From an uncultured Bacteroidota bacterium (GTDB taxonomy: Bacteria; Bacteroidota; Bacteroidia; Chitinophagales; Chitinophagaceae), in the NCBI GenBank assembly GCA_903819975.1, contig CAIJFI010000017.1:62001-126000 (forward strand): a stretch of 64,000 bases of DNA, in the 5' to 3' direction. The first letter of the stretch is position 1; each line of letters starts with the position of its first letter. Below are positions 46,135 through 55,417 of this stretch, one piece after another. The position numbers and the translations under genes are program-made. Below the pieces are notes generated by a model. The model was given only the letters and a program-made list of their open reading frames with translations. It searched no databases and had not been told where the DNA came from.

Positions 46135-46545
46135 TTATTCGCCAAAATATTCAACAAAAATGCGAGGTGTCTCGTATAATTTGATGCAATGCAATTGCAC
46201 TTCAGCAGGAATATGCGGTAATAATTGGTTCCAAATGGCAATGGCTAAATTTTCAGTACTGCACATTTGACCTTGCATAAATGGCACATCAATATTCAAA
46301 TTCTTGTGATCTAATTCATCTATAATAACCGACTTAATAAGAATACTCAATTTTTTTACATCAAATAAGAAGCCGGTTTCAGGATGAGGCTTACCTTTTA
46401 TTGTCACCAATAATTCATAGTTATGACCATGCCAATTTTCGTTTGCACATACCCCAAATACTTCCTCATTTTTTTCCTTTGACCAATTGGGGTTTGCCAA
46501 TTTATGTGCTGCATTAAAGTGTTCCACTCTTGTTAAATATACCAT
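46135..46545 (-). CDS. 6-pyruvoyl/6-carboxy-tetrahydropterin synthase, copy 2
   Basis: 136-residue paralogue of the next gene, with about half the residues identical by eye. Zinc ligands are His14, His39 and His41; catalytic Cys33 is in VCANENWHGHNYE; the C-terminal Glu is in LYETPRIFVEY. It has the same Cys-x5-HGH spacing. Two adjacent copies beside folE suggest sub-functionalisation, for example one for queuosine or archaeosine-type deazapurines and one for a reduced pterin. It is 103 bases upstream of copy 1, same strand, and divergent from mqnB. Confidence 0.92.
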   Translation of the reverse strand: MVYLTRVEHFNAAHKLANPNWSKEKNEEVFGVCANENWHGHNYELLVTIKGKPHPETGFLFDVKKLSILIKSVIIDELDHKNLNIDVPFMQGQMCSTENLAIAIWNQLLPHIPAEVQLHCIKLYETPRIFVEYFGE

Positions 46546-46629
46546 TGGGCCTATTTTATTAAGGTTGCAAAGATATAAATTTTGACTTCAATAACCCATA
46601 TTTTAACTGCCTTTACCGACCTTTACAAT

Positions 46630-47298
46630 ATGAGAGTCATTATTACAGCTGCAACACACGGGGAATGGATGCCGAGTTTCCAAAAAATTAACCCAAAATA
46701 CGTGGGGAATAATAAAAATTTTTCGGTGGGTTTTCATGAGTCAGGCATTGGCATGTTGGCTTCTAGTGTATCAATCATGAAAATGTTTACGCAAGAAACT
46801 CCTACACTAATTATTCAGGTGGGTATTGCAGGATGCTTTGACAAGAAAATTCCATTAGGCAAAGTATTTGCAGTGAAAGATGATTTTGCAGGAGATATTG
46901 GTGTGATGGAAAACAAGGTATGGAAAGATTTATTTGACATGAAATTTGATAAACCTAATGATGCTCCATATGAAAAAAAGAGTCTACCAAATCCCTGGCT
47001 AAACCAATTTAATGTATTGAATTTGCCAACTAAGAAAGCTGTCACTGTAAACACTATTAGTACAGAAAAAAGTAAGATTGAATTATATAGTGGAAGATAC
47101 AAAGCAATATTAGAAAGTATGGAAGGTGCTAGTTTGCATTATATTGGACGTGATTTAACAATTCCATTTATTCAAATTCGTGCAGTAAGTAATTATGTTG
47201 GCGAAAGAAATAAATCAAAATGGAAAATGCAAGAAGCCATTTATAATTTAAATGAGACATTACTTGAATTCTTAGACGCTTTATATAAAATTGCATAA
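46630..47298 (+). CDS. mqnB: MqnB, futalosine hydrolase
   Basis: 222-residue nucleosidase that releases hypoxanthine from futalosine in the alternative menaquinone pathway. The start is the ATG at 46630 (MRVIITAATHGEW); a TTG 48 bases earlier would add an unlikely leader. Nucleoside-phosphorylase fold landmarks: IIQVGIAGCFD near 72-82, and SMEGASLHYIGRD followed by IPFIQIRAVSNYVGERN toward the C-terminus, with the catalytic acidic residue region. The stop precedes the mqnD ATG by one base, so they form an operon. Confidence 0.94.
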   Translation: MRVIITAATHGEWMPSFQKINPKYVGNNKNFSVGFHESGIGMLASSVSIMKMFTQETPTLIIQVGIAGCFDKKIPLGKVFAVKDDFAGDIGVMENKVWKDLFDMKFDKPNDAPYEKKSLPNPWLNQFNVLNLPTKKAVTVNTISTEKSKIELYSGRYKAILESMEGASLHYIGRDLTIPFIQIRAVSNYVGERNKSKWKMQEAIYNLNETLLEFLDALYKIA

Positions 47299-47299
47299 G

Positions 47300-48157
47300 A
47301 TGCCAATAATTGATTTGGGATTCTCTCCCTGCCCTAATGATACTTTTATTTTTGACGCTTTAGTGAATCATAAAATTGACACAAAAGGCTATGAATTTAA
47401 ATTACATTTAGAGGATGTTCAAACGCTTAATGAATGGGCATTACAGGGGAAATTACCAATTTCAAAAATCAGCTATGGTGTATGGCCATTAGTGAAAAAT
47501 AATTACCATTTATTAAATGCAGGAGGTGCGCTTGGCAAAGGAGTTGGCCCTTTATTGATTTATAAAGAAGCCTTTTCGCGAGGGAATAATAATGATGACT
47601 CCCTAAATATTAATGATGCACAAAATAATGGCAAGCCCAATGCAGCTACTATGACAGTTGCGGTACCTGGCATTAACACAACAGCACATTTATTATTTAG
47701 CTTAGCATTCCCTAATGTAAAAAATAAAAAATTCTTAGTGTTTAATGAAATTGAAGATGCTGTGTTGTCTGGCAAGGTAGATGCGGGTGTAATCATTCAT
47801 GAAAACCGTTTTACATATGCCGACAAAGGGCTGAGCAAATGGATGGACCTTGGCACTTATTTTGAAGAAACATTTAACGCTCCTATTCCACTTGGTGGCA
47901 TTATTGCAAATAAGGATATGCCTTTAGATGAAGTACAATTAATAGACAACTTAATAAAAGAAAGCGTGGAATACGCATTCAAAAATAGCTACAACACACT
48001 TCCTGAATTTATCAAATGTCATTCACAAGAAATGTCAGAACAAGTAATGCGTCAACATATAGATTTATATGTAAACGACTTTAGTATTGATATGGGAGTT
48101 GATGGCAAAAAAGCTATTGCACAATTAGAAATGGTTTGGGGCAATTTAAATAGCTAA
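47300..48157 (+). CDS. mqnD: MqnD, 1,4-dihydroxy-6-naphthoate synthase
   Basis: 285-residue enzyme that converts cyclic dehypoxanthine futalosine to 1,4-dihydroxy-6-naphthoate, the step after MqnC. The start at 47300 gives MPIIDLGFSPCPNDTFIF, the family N-terminus. Substrate-pocket segments KISYGVWP, GGALGKGVGPLL and PGINTTAHLLF are conserved. It directly follows mqnB. Between them they show that this organism makes menaquinone by the futalosine route; mqnA and mqnC are not in this window. Confidence 0.95.
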   Translation: MPIIDLGFSPCPNDTFIFDALVNHKIDTKGYEFKLHLEDVQTLNEWALQGKLPISKISYGVWPLVKNNYHLLNAGGALGKGVGPLLIYKEAFSRGNNNDDSLNINDAQNNGKPNAATMTVAVPGINTTAHLLFSLAFPNVKNKKFLVFNEIEDAVLSGKVDAGVIIHENRFTYADKGLSKWMDLGTYFEETFNAPIPLGGIIANKDMPLDEVQLIDNLIKESVEYAFKNSYNTLPEFIKCHSQEMSEQVMRQHIDLYVNDFSIDMGVDGKKAIAQLEMVWGNLNS

Positions 48158-48195
48158 TTAAAAATTTACAATTGTTTGAAAAGTAGATGTCGCAC

Positions 48196-49515
48196 TTAAG
48201 GCTTCAATGCCTTTGCATAAGCTGCCAAAACACGGACCCTCGCATCTTCATGAACTACAATTGGTTTAGGATAATTTGGACTATCTAATTCTGGAATCCA
48301 TTTACGTATGTATTTTAAATCCTTGTCAAATTTTTCTGTTTGCAATCGGGGATTAAACACTCTAAAATAAGGAGCTGCATCACAACCGCTTCCACTTGCC
48401 CACTGCCACCCTCCGTTGTTTGCAGCCAAATCAAAATCCAATAATTTTTGCGCAAAATAAGCTTCACCCCAACGCCAATCAATTAACAAATGCTTGGTTA
48501 AAAAGCTTGCTACAATCATACGCACTCTATTATGCATAAAGCCTGTTGTATTTAATTCACGCATGCCAGCATCCACAATTGGATAACCAGTTTTCCCTTC
48601 GCACCATGCTTCAAACTCATTTTCATTATTGCGCCATTCAATAAAATCATATTGTGCTTTAAATGATTTTCCATTTGCTACCTGTGGGAAATGCCAAAGT
48701 ATCATATGGTAAAAATCGCGCCAAATAAGTTCATTAAAGTAAGTACTATTTAAAGCCTGTGTTTCTAATGCTAGTTTTCTGACGGACACAGTACCAAAAC
48801 GCAAGTGGACACTTAATTGTGTAGTTCCTTTGATTGCCGGAAAATTTCTTTGATCGGTGTATTTCTTTACAACAGATTCTTCCCATTTAATAGGTGGGAC
48901 CACTAAATCAGTTTTTTCAAATCCAATGTCTTTTAAAGATGGAACTGCAATTGGTTTTATATCCATAAAATAATCCACCAATTTTAAAGATGGATGCGTT
49001 TTAGGAACATGAGTAGTCCAGTAAGCGCGCCACTTATTTGCATATGGCGTATAAATGGTATAGGGCTTTCCGTCATCTTTTAATACCTCATCTTTTTCAA
49101 AGATCACTTGATCCTTGTAAGTATTAAAGCCAATTTTTTTTGAACTTAAAAAGTCTTGTATTTTTTCATCTCTGGCAATTGCAAAGGGCTCATAATCATG
49201 ATTTGTATAAATTGCAGAAACAGAATATTGTTTCACCAATTTATTGAAAAATGCTAAGGGTTCACCATATTCAATATGCATAGATTTCCCTTTCACTTCC
49301 AATTCATTCTGCATGGATGTTAAAGTACGATGTATGAAGTCTACCCTCCTATCTTGCTTGTCTTCTAACTTGTCTAAAATGGTTTTATCAAAAATAAAAA
49401 CTGGCAATACTTTCTGACCTTCTAATTTAGCTTTATACAACGCATGGTACAATCCAACGTTGTCTTCAAAACGCAAATCCCTTCTAAACCAAAATATAAT
49501 TATAGACTCCTTCAT
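48196..49515 (-). CDS. phr: Deoxyribodipyrimidine photolyase / cryptochrome family
   Basis: 439-residue light-dependent DNA repair flavoprotein. The N-terminal alpha/beta antenna domain (IIFWFRRDLRFEDNVGLYHAL) is followed by the helical FAD domain with HLRFGTVSVRKL, FNELIWRDFYHMIL, GYPIVDAGMREL and WRWGEAYFAQKLLDFDLAANNGGWQW. The latter holds tryptophans of the electron-transfer chain and the DNASH-like NNGGWQW motif. It resembles class I CPD photolyases. Converges on mqnD with a 38-base gap. Confidence 0.94.
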   Translation of the reverse strand: MKESIIIFWFRRDLRFEDNVGLYHALYKAKLEGQKVLPVFIFDKTILDKLEDKQDRRVDFIHRTLTSMQNELEVKGKSMHIEYGEPLAFFNKLVKQYSVSAIYTNHDYEPFAIARDEKIQDFLSSKKIGFNTYKDQVIFEKDEVLKDDGKPYTIYTPYANKWRAYWTTHVPKTHPSLKLVDYFMDIKPIAVPSLKDIGFEKTDLVVPPIKWEESVVKKYTDQRNFPAIKGTTQLSVHLRFGTVSVRKLALETQALNSTYFNELIWRDFYHMILWHFPQVANGKSFKAQYDFIEWRNNENEFEAWCEGKTGYPIVDAGMRELNTTGFMHNRVRMIVASFLTKHLLIDWRWGEAYFAQKLLDFDLAANNGGWQWASGSGCDAAPYFRVFNPRLQTEKFDKDLKYIRKWIPELDSPNYPKPIVVHEDARVRVLAAYAKALKP

Positions 49516-49622
49516 TACTTAATTATTAAACCAGTGATTGTTATTTCATTTAAATCCCAGGTCTACAACAATATTAACATAAAATAGTTCTGGATAATGG
49601 GCTTTATATTTAATTTAGCAAT

Positions 49623-50423
49623 ATGCAAATTGGACAAATAACCCAGGCCCTGGAAAATTGGGCACCTATCCCTTTTCAGGAAGATTATGATAATTGCGGA
49701 CTGCTGGTTGGATCACCTGATACAATTTGTAAAGGTGTATTATGCTCTTTAGACTGCACCGAAGCAGTCATTGACGAAGCTATTGAAAAAGGCTGCAACC
49801 TAATTGTAAGCCACCATCCCATTATTTTTAAAGGAATTAAACAATTTGACAACAATAATTATGTTTCAAGAACGGTTTTAAAAGCCATTCAAAATAACAT
49901 TGCCCTTTACGCCATTCACACCAATTTAGACAGTATTATAGAAGGGGTGAATAAAACCTTAGCGGACCGCCTCCATTTAGAGAATAGACGAATTTTGGCC
50001 CCAAAGCCGGAATTTAGGGATCAAAATGGCAAAGAAATTGGATCAGGTCTAATTGGAGAACTTCCATTAGAAACAGATGAAATTGAATTCTTGAAATGGG
50101 TTAAAGAAAAATTTAATCTGTCGGTATTAAAGCATACCCCTTTAACTGGTAAGACATTGAAAAACATAGCTTTATGTGGTGGCTCCGGTAGCTTTCTTAT
50201 AAACAATGCAAAGGCCCAAGGGGTAGACTGTTTTATCACCAGTGACCTCAAATACCATGACTTCTTTGAGGCCGACGGGCGCCTATTATTGGTAGATATT
50301 GGGCACGGGGAGAGCGAACAATGGGTTTCGGAGCTAATAGTTGCTTATTTAACAGGTAAATTCCCTACCTTTGCCGTCCTCCAATCCTTGGTGTGTACAC
50401 AACCTATAACATATCTTAAATAA
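49623..50423 (+). CDS. Nif3-like dinuclear metal-centre protein
   Basis: 266-residue protein of the Nif3/YbgI/DUF34 family, which forms hexameric toroids with two metal ions per subunit. Metal ligands: His64 and His65 in VSHHPIIFKG, Asp103 in IHTNLD, and His/Glu in VDIGHGESEQWV. It is the short form: many Bacteroidota homologues carry a central PII-like insertion that is absent here. Often annotated GTP cyclohydrolase I type 2, but that activity is doubtful. It is 9 bases ahead of the zinc-ribbon gene; family neighbourhoods often show this pair. Confidence 0.93.
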   Translation: MQIGQITQALENWAPIPFQEDYDNCGLLVGSPDTICKGVLCSLDCTEAVIDEAIEKGCNLIVSHHPIIFKGIKQFDNNNYVSRTVLKAIQNNIALYAIHTNLDSIIEGVNKTLADRLHLENRRILAPKPEFRDQNGKEIGSGLIGELPLETDEIEFLKWVKEKFNLSVLKHTPLTGKTLKNIALCGGSGSFLINNAKAQGVDCFITSDLKYHDFFEADGRLLLVDIGHGESEQWVSELIVAYLTGKFPTFAVLQSLVCTQPITYLK

Positions 50424-50432
50424 ACTTGAAAT

Positions 50433-51194
50433 ATGGCATCAGTCAAAGACTTTTCAGTAGAAGAAAAATTAGTAAACCTTTACAAACTTCAGTCTGTAGA
50501 TAGCAGTATCGATCAAATTGAAATTCTTCGTGGTGAATTACCAATGGAAGTAAAAGATTTAGAAGACGAGGTTCAAGGTTTAGTCAATAGACAAACTAGA
50601 ATTGAAGAAGAAATTAACGGTATCACAGAATTTATCGAGACTAAAAAAGCTACGATTAAGGAAAGTGAATCTTTGCTTGCTAAATACGAGCAACAAAGCG
50701 ATAACGTTAAAAACAATCGTGAGTTTGAAGCAATCAATAAGGAAATTGAAATGCAAGGTTTAGAAATTAAACTTTGTGAAAAACATATCCGTGATGCAAA
50801 CGAAGAATTAGCTGAAAAAGTTAAAGTTTTGGATGCTGCTAAAAAAACAATCTCTGTTAAAGAAGGCGTTTTAAATCACAAAAAAGACGAATTAGAAAAA
50901 ATCATCGCTGATACAGAAATCGAAGAGAAAGAATTAAGAGTTAAAAGCGAAGAGGCAAGAAGTCATATTGACGAGCGTTTATTGTTTAGCTACGATCGTA
51001 TCCGCAATAGCTACCGCAATGGTTTAGCGGTTGTAACTGTAGAAAGAGATGCTTGTGGCGGATGTTTTAACTCAATCCCTCCTCAACGTCAAAGCGAAAT
51101 TCGCCTTCATAAAAAAATCATCGTATGTGAAAACTGCGGAAGAATTTTGGTTGAAGAAGAAGCAGCGATAGCTGCTGATAAAAGAGGGAAGTAA
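50433..51194 (+). CDS. Coiled-coil zinc-ribbon protein (PF02591 type)
   Basis: 253-residue cytoplasmic protein. A long charged antiparallel coiled coil covers about 15-195 and the C-terminal zinc ribbon has ACGGC (about 209-213) and CENCG (about 231-235). Relatives include the C4-type zinc-ribbon proteins found beside Nif3 genes and linked to nucleic-acid binding; function is not established. It is co-transcribed with the Nif3-like gene (9-base gap). Its stop is followed by a 23-base tandem duplication and a terminator. Confidence 0.9.
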   Translation: MASVKDFSVEEKLVNLYKLQSVDSSIDQIEILRGELPMEVKDLEDEVQGLVNRQTRIEEEINGITEFIETKKATIKESESLLAKYEQQSDNVKNNREFEAINKEIEMQGLEIKLCEKHIRDANEELAEKVKVLDAAKKTISVKEGVLNHKKDELEKIIADTEIEEKELRVKSEEARSHIDERLLFSYDRIRNSYRNGLAVVTVERDACGGCFNSIPPQRQSEIRLHKKIIVCENCGRILVEEEAAIAADKRGK

Positions 51195-51208
51195 TCGCAG
51201 CCGATGTC

Positions 51209-51251
51209 AAGAAGAAGTAATTGATGATGCGAAGAAGAAGTAATTGATGAT
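51209..51251 (+). repeat. Two copies of a 20-base direct repeat after the zinc-ribbon stop
   Basis: Bases 51209-51228 and 51232-51251 are identical, separated by 3 bases (23-base period). Each contains AAGAAGAAGTAA, which looks like a lysine-rich C-terminus plus stop. Confidence 0.85.
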
Positions 51252-51289
51252 TATAAAGAGAAGTAAAGTTTCTTCAAAAATATTCCTAT

Positions 51290-51325
51290 AAAGGGTAGCC
51301 CAACAGCTACCCTTTCTTTATTTTT
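51290..51325 (+). terminator. Terminator after the zinc-ribbon gene
   Basis: 10-bp stem (51290-51299 with 51306-51315), 6-base loop CCAACA, then a T-rich tail to 51325. It ends only 6 bases before the next start codon. Confidence 0.88.
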
Positions 51326-51331
51326 ACAATT

Positions 51332-52819
51332 ATGAGGAAACTACTGTTGTTTATAGGGATCATTCTTTTGGCTTCAAATTCAATTATTGCACAACAGCAA
51401 TATATATGGAATGAAAAGTCTCAACAAATTTACGAATCCATCACATCCTTAAGAATTCCAGAAGCTAGAAAGAATATTGCAATTGAAATAAAATCAAACC
51501 CTAATAATCTAGTAAACCAAATGCTAGAAAGTTATGCCGATTTCTATGAACTATTTTTAAATGAGGACATTGCGGAATATCATAAATTGAATCCCCAATT
51601 TGAAAAAAGAATAAAGCTTTTTGAAACAGGTCCTAAAAACTCCCCATTTTATTTATATAGTCTAGGGTTAGAATATTTACATAAGTCCCTGATTGCAATT
51701 AGATTTGATAAAACATGGGATGCAGCATGGGATTTTAGAAAAGCCTACTTTTTACTTAAAGACAATCGAAAAGCTTATCCCAACTTCACGCCCAATGATG
51801 TTTATTTTGGAATCATGACTACAGTTGTTGGAACCATCCCAAAAGGATATCAATGGATTGCAAATATACTTGGGCTTAGCGGAAAAATTAGTGAAGGGAA
51901 CGCAATGGTGTTAAAATACATTAATAGTAAAGACGAGTATAATAAGCGTAGTCGTAACGAGGCATTATTTGTATACCCTTATTTGTTAATGAATTTTGAA
52001 GGAAGTCAAAAAAAAGCATTTGCTTTTATTGAATCCACTAGTTATGATTTTAAGAAAAACCATATGCATGCTTATATGGCTGCCAATTTATATTTAAACC
52101 ATCAACAGTCTGGAAAGGCCCTGAATATAGTTCAGCAAATGGAAAATGGGCCAGCTTATCTCCCGCTTCCGTTTTGGAATTTGGAATTAGGGTATGCTTA
52201 TATCAATGAACTAAAATTAGACAAAGCACTAAAGTCATTAACCGATTTTACCCAAACCTTTAAAGGGAAATTTTATGTTAAAGACGCATATGAAAGACTT
52301 TCTTGGATAGCTTATATGCAAGGTGATATGAAAAAAGCAGAAGCATATAGAAAGCATGTACTTAACTCAGGAAATCAGGTAACTGATGCAGACAAACAAG
52401 CATTTCAAAATGCAAAAAAAGGTGGATGGCCAAATGCAACATTATTAAAAGCGCGTCTTTTAAGTGACGGCGGATACCAAACTGCAGCTTTAAATGTATT
52501 AGCAGGAAAAACCAGCAATGATTTTAGCAACGAGGCTGATAAAACCGAATTCGCATACAGATTAGGACGAATTTATGATTTAATGGATCAAGAGGAACTT
52601 GCAATTAAATTTTATAAATCTGCCATAGAAAAAGGGGCTCATCAACCTGAGTATTTTGCTGCTAGGGCCGCAATACAAATTGGTAATATTTACGAAAACA
52701 ATGGGCAATATTCTAAAGCAATTGAGCATTACAACCAATGCATAGAAATGAAGGATCACGCTTTCAAAAACTCATTGGATCAAAAGGCAAAATCAGGAAT
52801 TCAACGTTGCGTTAAATAA
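51332..52819 (+). CDS. Exported TPR-repeat protein
   Basis: 495-residue protein with a signal peptide ending near residue 21 (...SNSIIAQ) and mostly helical tetratricopeptide-like repeats. The clearest are at the C-terminus (EFAYRLGRIYDLMDQEELAI and AAIQIGNIYENNGQYSKAIEHY). No enzymatic motif is seen. Such proteins usually act as periplasmic or outer-membrane scaffolds. Its stop is only a few bases ahead of recN, so the two are likely co-transcribed, which says little about function. Confidence 0.85.
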   Translation: MRKLLLFIGIILLASNSIIAQQQYIWNEKSQQIYESITSLRIPEARKNIAIEIKSNPNNLVNQMLESYADFYELFLNEDIAEYHKLNPQFEKRIKLFETGPKNSPFYLYSLGLEYLHKSLIAIRFDKTWDAAWDFRKAYFLLKDNRKAYPNFTPNDVYFGIMTTVVGTIPKGYQWIANILGLSGKISEGNAMVLKYINSKDEYNKRSRNEALFVYPYLLMNFEGSQKKAFAFIESTSYDFKKNHMHAYMAANLYLNHQQSGKALNIVQQMENGPAYLPLPFWNLELGYAYINELKLDKALKSLTDFTQTFKGKFYVKDAYERLSWIAYMQGDMKKAEAYRKHVLNSGNQVTDADKQAFQNAKKGGWPNATLLKARLLSDGGYQTAALNVLAGKTSNDFSNEADKTEFAYRLGRIYDLMDQEELAIKFYKSAIEKGAHQPEYFAARAAIQIGNIYENNGQYSKAIEHYNQCIEMKDHAFKNSLDQKAKSGIQRCVK

Positions 52820-52841
52820 TAAAATGTATATTGCGAAAGCG

Positions 52842-54497
52842 ATGTTAAACAAGTTAGAAATACAAAATTATATTTTAATAGATCATCTTTCAATTGATCT
52901 ATCTGCTGAATTATCTGTCATTACAGGTGAGACGGGTGCGGGTAAAAGTATAATCATGGGTGCACTTGGTTTAATTTTAGGAGACCGAGCAGACAGTACC
53001 GTATGCAGAAATGCAGAGAAGAAATGTTTTATAGAAGGCACTTTCCAACTTGCTAACAAAGAGCAATACCAGGCTTTTTTCGAAGCCAATGATATTGATT
53101 TATCTGACGAATTAATTATTAGAAGAGAAATTAGTGCACAAGGAAAATCAAGGGCTTTTATTAATGACACCCCTATTAACTTAAATGAGCTAAAGCAATT
53201 GACTAGCCAGTTAGTTGATTTACACCAACAATTTGATACTTTAACATTGGGCGATACCGATTTTCAAAGAACGGTGATTGACGCTTTAGCAAATTTGCAA
53301 AAAGAAGTCATAATTTATCAGGGGTCATTTAACAGTTGGAAAGAGAATGAGAAAAAATTAAATGATTTATTAACTCAGAAAGAAGCATTTGAAAAAACGG
53401 AGAGTTACAATAAATTTCTATTAGAAGAATTAGCTGAATTAAATTTACAAGAGAACGAATTAGAGGATATAGAAAAAGAATTAAAGTTTTTAGAAAACGC
53501 TGTACAAATTAAATCGCAAATTGACCAGAGCGTTCAGCAATTAGAAAATTCTGATAATCCTATTGTTCAGCAAATCAAACAAATAAGCATAACGCTTGAA
53601 TCCATTGTAAAATGGCAGCCCGACTTTGAGGGATTATTACTGCGCTTGAAAGCGGCTCAAATTGAACTAGCTGATATATCAACTGAGTTAAGCGCTTGGC
53701 AGGACAAGATTGACTTTGATGAAAATAAAATTGTTACTATTCAAGAAAGACTTTCCCAAGGATATACTTTACAAAAGAAACATAAGGTACAAAGCACTGC
53801 CGAACTACTTTCCATTCAAGCACAATTAGAAAAAGAATTAGAATCAGTTTTAAATTTAGAAGAAAGTATTGAAAAGCTAACTAATCAAGTTGCTGATCAA
53901 AGTAAACTAGTAGCTAAACTTGCAAAAGGACTAACAGAAAAGAGAACAAAACAAGTGGATCCATTTACAAAAAATGTGAACCAATTGTTACATCAAGTTG
54001 GCATGCCAAATGCAAAGATTAAAGTAACCATTGATCAAGTTGCATATAATCAATTTGGTCAGGATAAAATAGATATTTTATTTGATGCTAATAATACCAA
54101 CCGATTTGAACCAATCCGTAAAGTTGCAAGTGGTGGTGAATTGAGTCGTTTAATGTTATGCATAAAATCGCTTGTAGCTAAATCGGTGGATTTGCCTACC
54201 ATGATATTTGACGAAATTGACACCGGCATTTCTGGTGAACCTGCAAAACAAGTAGGCTTATTGTTACAAAACCTTGGGCAAAACAGACAGGTGCTTTGTA
54301 TCACACATCAGCCCCAAATTGCAGCAAAAGGACATACCCATTTATACGTTTATAAGGAGCAAAAAGGGGCCGAAACCCAAACACACTTACGAAGCCTAAG
54401 TCAAGAAGAAAGAGTGCAGCATATAGCGCGCATGATAGGCGGAGACCCTCCAAGTAAATCGGCACTAGACAACGCTAAGGAGCTAATGGCGATTTAA
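52842..54497 (+). CDS. recN: RecN, SMC-like DNA repair ATPase
   Basis: 551-residue SMC-family protein for double-strand-break repair. I prefer the ATG at 52842 (MLNKLEIQNYILIDHL), the usual RecN opening; an in-frame ATG at 52824 would add six residues. Walker A is GETGAGKS near 30-37, a long coiled coil covers about 150-370, the signature is ASGGELSRLMLCI and Walker B is PTMIFDEIDTGISG, followed by the CITHQPQIA switch. All landmarks are intact. It follows the TPR gene within a few bases. Confidence 0.95.
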   Translation: MLNKLEIQNYILIDHLSIDLSAELSVITGETGAGKSIIMGALGLILGDRADSTVCRNAEKKCFIEGTFQLANKEQYQAFFEANDIDLSDELIIRREISAQGKSRAFINDTPINLNELKQLTSQLVDLHQQFDTLTLGDTDFQRTVIDALANLQKEVIIYQGSFNSWKENEKKLNDLLTQKEAFEKTESYNKFLLEELAELNLQENELEDIEKELKFLENAVQIKSQIDQSVQQLENSDNPIVQQIKQISITLESIVKWQPDFEGLLLRLKAAQIELADISTELSAWQDKIDFDENKIVTIQERLSQGYTLQKKHKVQSTAELLSIQAQLEKELESVLNLEESIEKLTNQVADQSKLVAKLAKGLTEKRTKQVDPFTKNVNQLLHQVGMPNAKIKVTIDQVAYNQFGQDKIDILFDANNTNRFEPIRKVASGGELSRLMLCIKSLVAKSVDLPTMIFDEIDTGISGEPAKQVGLLLQNLGQNRQVLCITHQPQIAAKGHTHLYVYKEQKGAETQTHLRSLSQEERVQHIARMIGGDPPSKSALDNAKELMAI

Positions 54498-54560
54498 CCT
54501 TTTTTATTCGGCTTTATCAGCTAATATATTTATTTTTACGGCACTAAATAAACCATCAAC

Positions 54561-55379
54561 ATGGCATACAATTTATTGAAAGGGAAAAGAGGAATTATTA
54601 CCGGTGCATTAGACCAAAACTCTATTGCTTGGAAAGTGGCTGAAAAAGCACATGAGGAAGGCGCAACCTTTGTATTAACTAACGCCCCAATCGCAATGCG
54701 TATGGGTGAAATTAATGGCTTGGCTGAAAAAACCAACTCTAAAATTGTTCCTGCCGACGCAACAAGTGTTGAGGAATTAACCAACTTGTTTACAGAATCT
54801 CAACAAATACTAGGCGGTAAAATTGACTTCGTATTACACTCTATTGGAATGAGCGTTAATATCAGAAAGAAAATTGCATACCCTGAATTGAATTACGATT
54901 ATTACGCAAAGGGTGTTGACGTATCTGCAATGTCTTTACATAAAATGTTAAGCGTTGCTTATAATATGGACGCTTTAAACGAAGAAGCTAGTGTAGTTGC
55001 ATTAACATATGCAGCAGCACAAAGAACTTATCCGTTTTATACCGATATGGCTGATATCAAAGCTTTGTTAGAATCAATTGCACGTAGCTTTGGATACCAT
55101 TATGGTTTAAAGAAAAGAGTACGTGTAAACACAGTATCTCAATCTCCTACAAAGACAACTGCTGGAACTGGTATTAAAGGTTTTGGTGATTTCTTTGATT
55201 ATGCAAATGCTATTGCTCCATTAGGAAATGCAAGTGCCGAAGATTGTGCTAACTATTGTATCACATTGTTCTCAGACTTAACCAAGATGGTAACAATGCA
55301 AAACTTATTCCATGATGGAGGTTACTCTACAACAGGTGTAAGTGATTTGATTATGCAAAAAGCAGGCATTACCGAATAA
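54561..55379 (+). CDS. fabI: FabI, enoyl-ACP reductase (NADH)
   Basis: 272-residue short-chain dehydrogenase catalysing the last reduction of each fatty-acid elongation cycle. The nucleotide site is GIITGALDQNSIAWKVA, and the catalytic set is Tyr150, Tyr160 and Lys167 (Tyr-x9-Tyr-x6-Lys spacing as in E. coli FabI). Conserved HSIGMS and the substrate loop QSPTKTTAGTGIKG are present. FabI is the target of triclosan-type inhibitors. The SemiSWEET gene follows after 38 bases. Confidence 0.96.
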   Translation: MAYNLLKGKRGIITGALDQNSIAWKVAEKAHEEGATFVLTNAPIAMRMGEINGLAEKTNSKIVPADATSVEELTNLFTESQQILGGKIDFVLHSIGMSVNIRKKIAYPELNYDYYAKGVDVSAMSLHKMLSVAYNMDALNEEASVVALTYAAAQRTYPFYTDMADIKALLESIARSFGYHYGLKKRVRVNTVSQSPTKTTAGTGIKGFGDFFDYANAIAPLGNASAEDCANYCITLFSDLTKMVTMQNLFHDGGYSTTGVSDLIMQKAGITE

Positions 55380-55417
55380 TTGATTAATAGAAAGTAAATA
55401 AACGATTCAATAAAACA

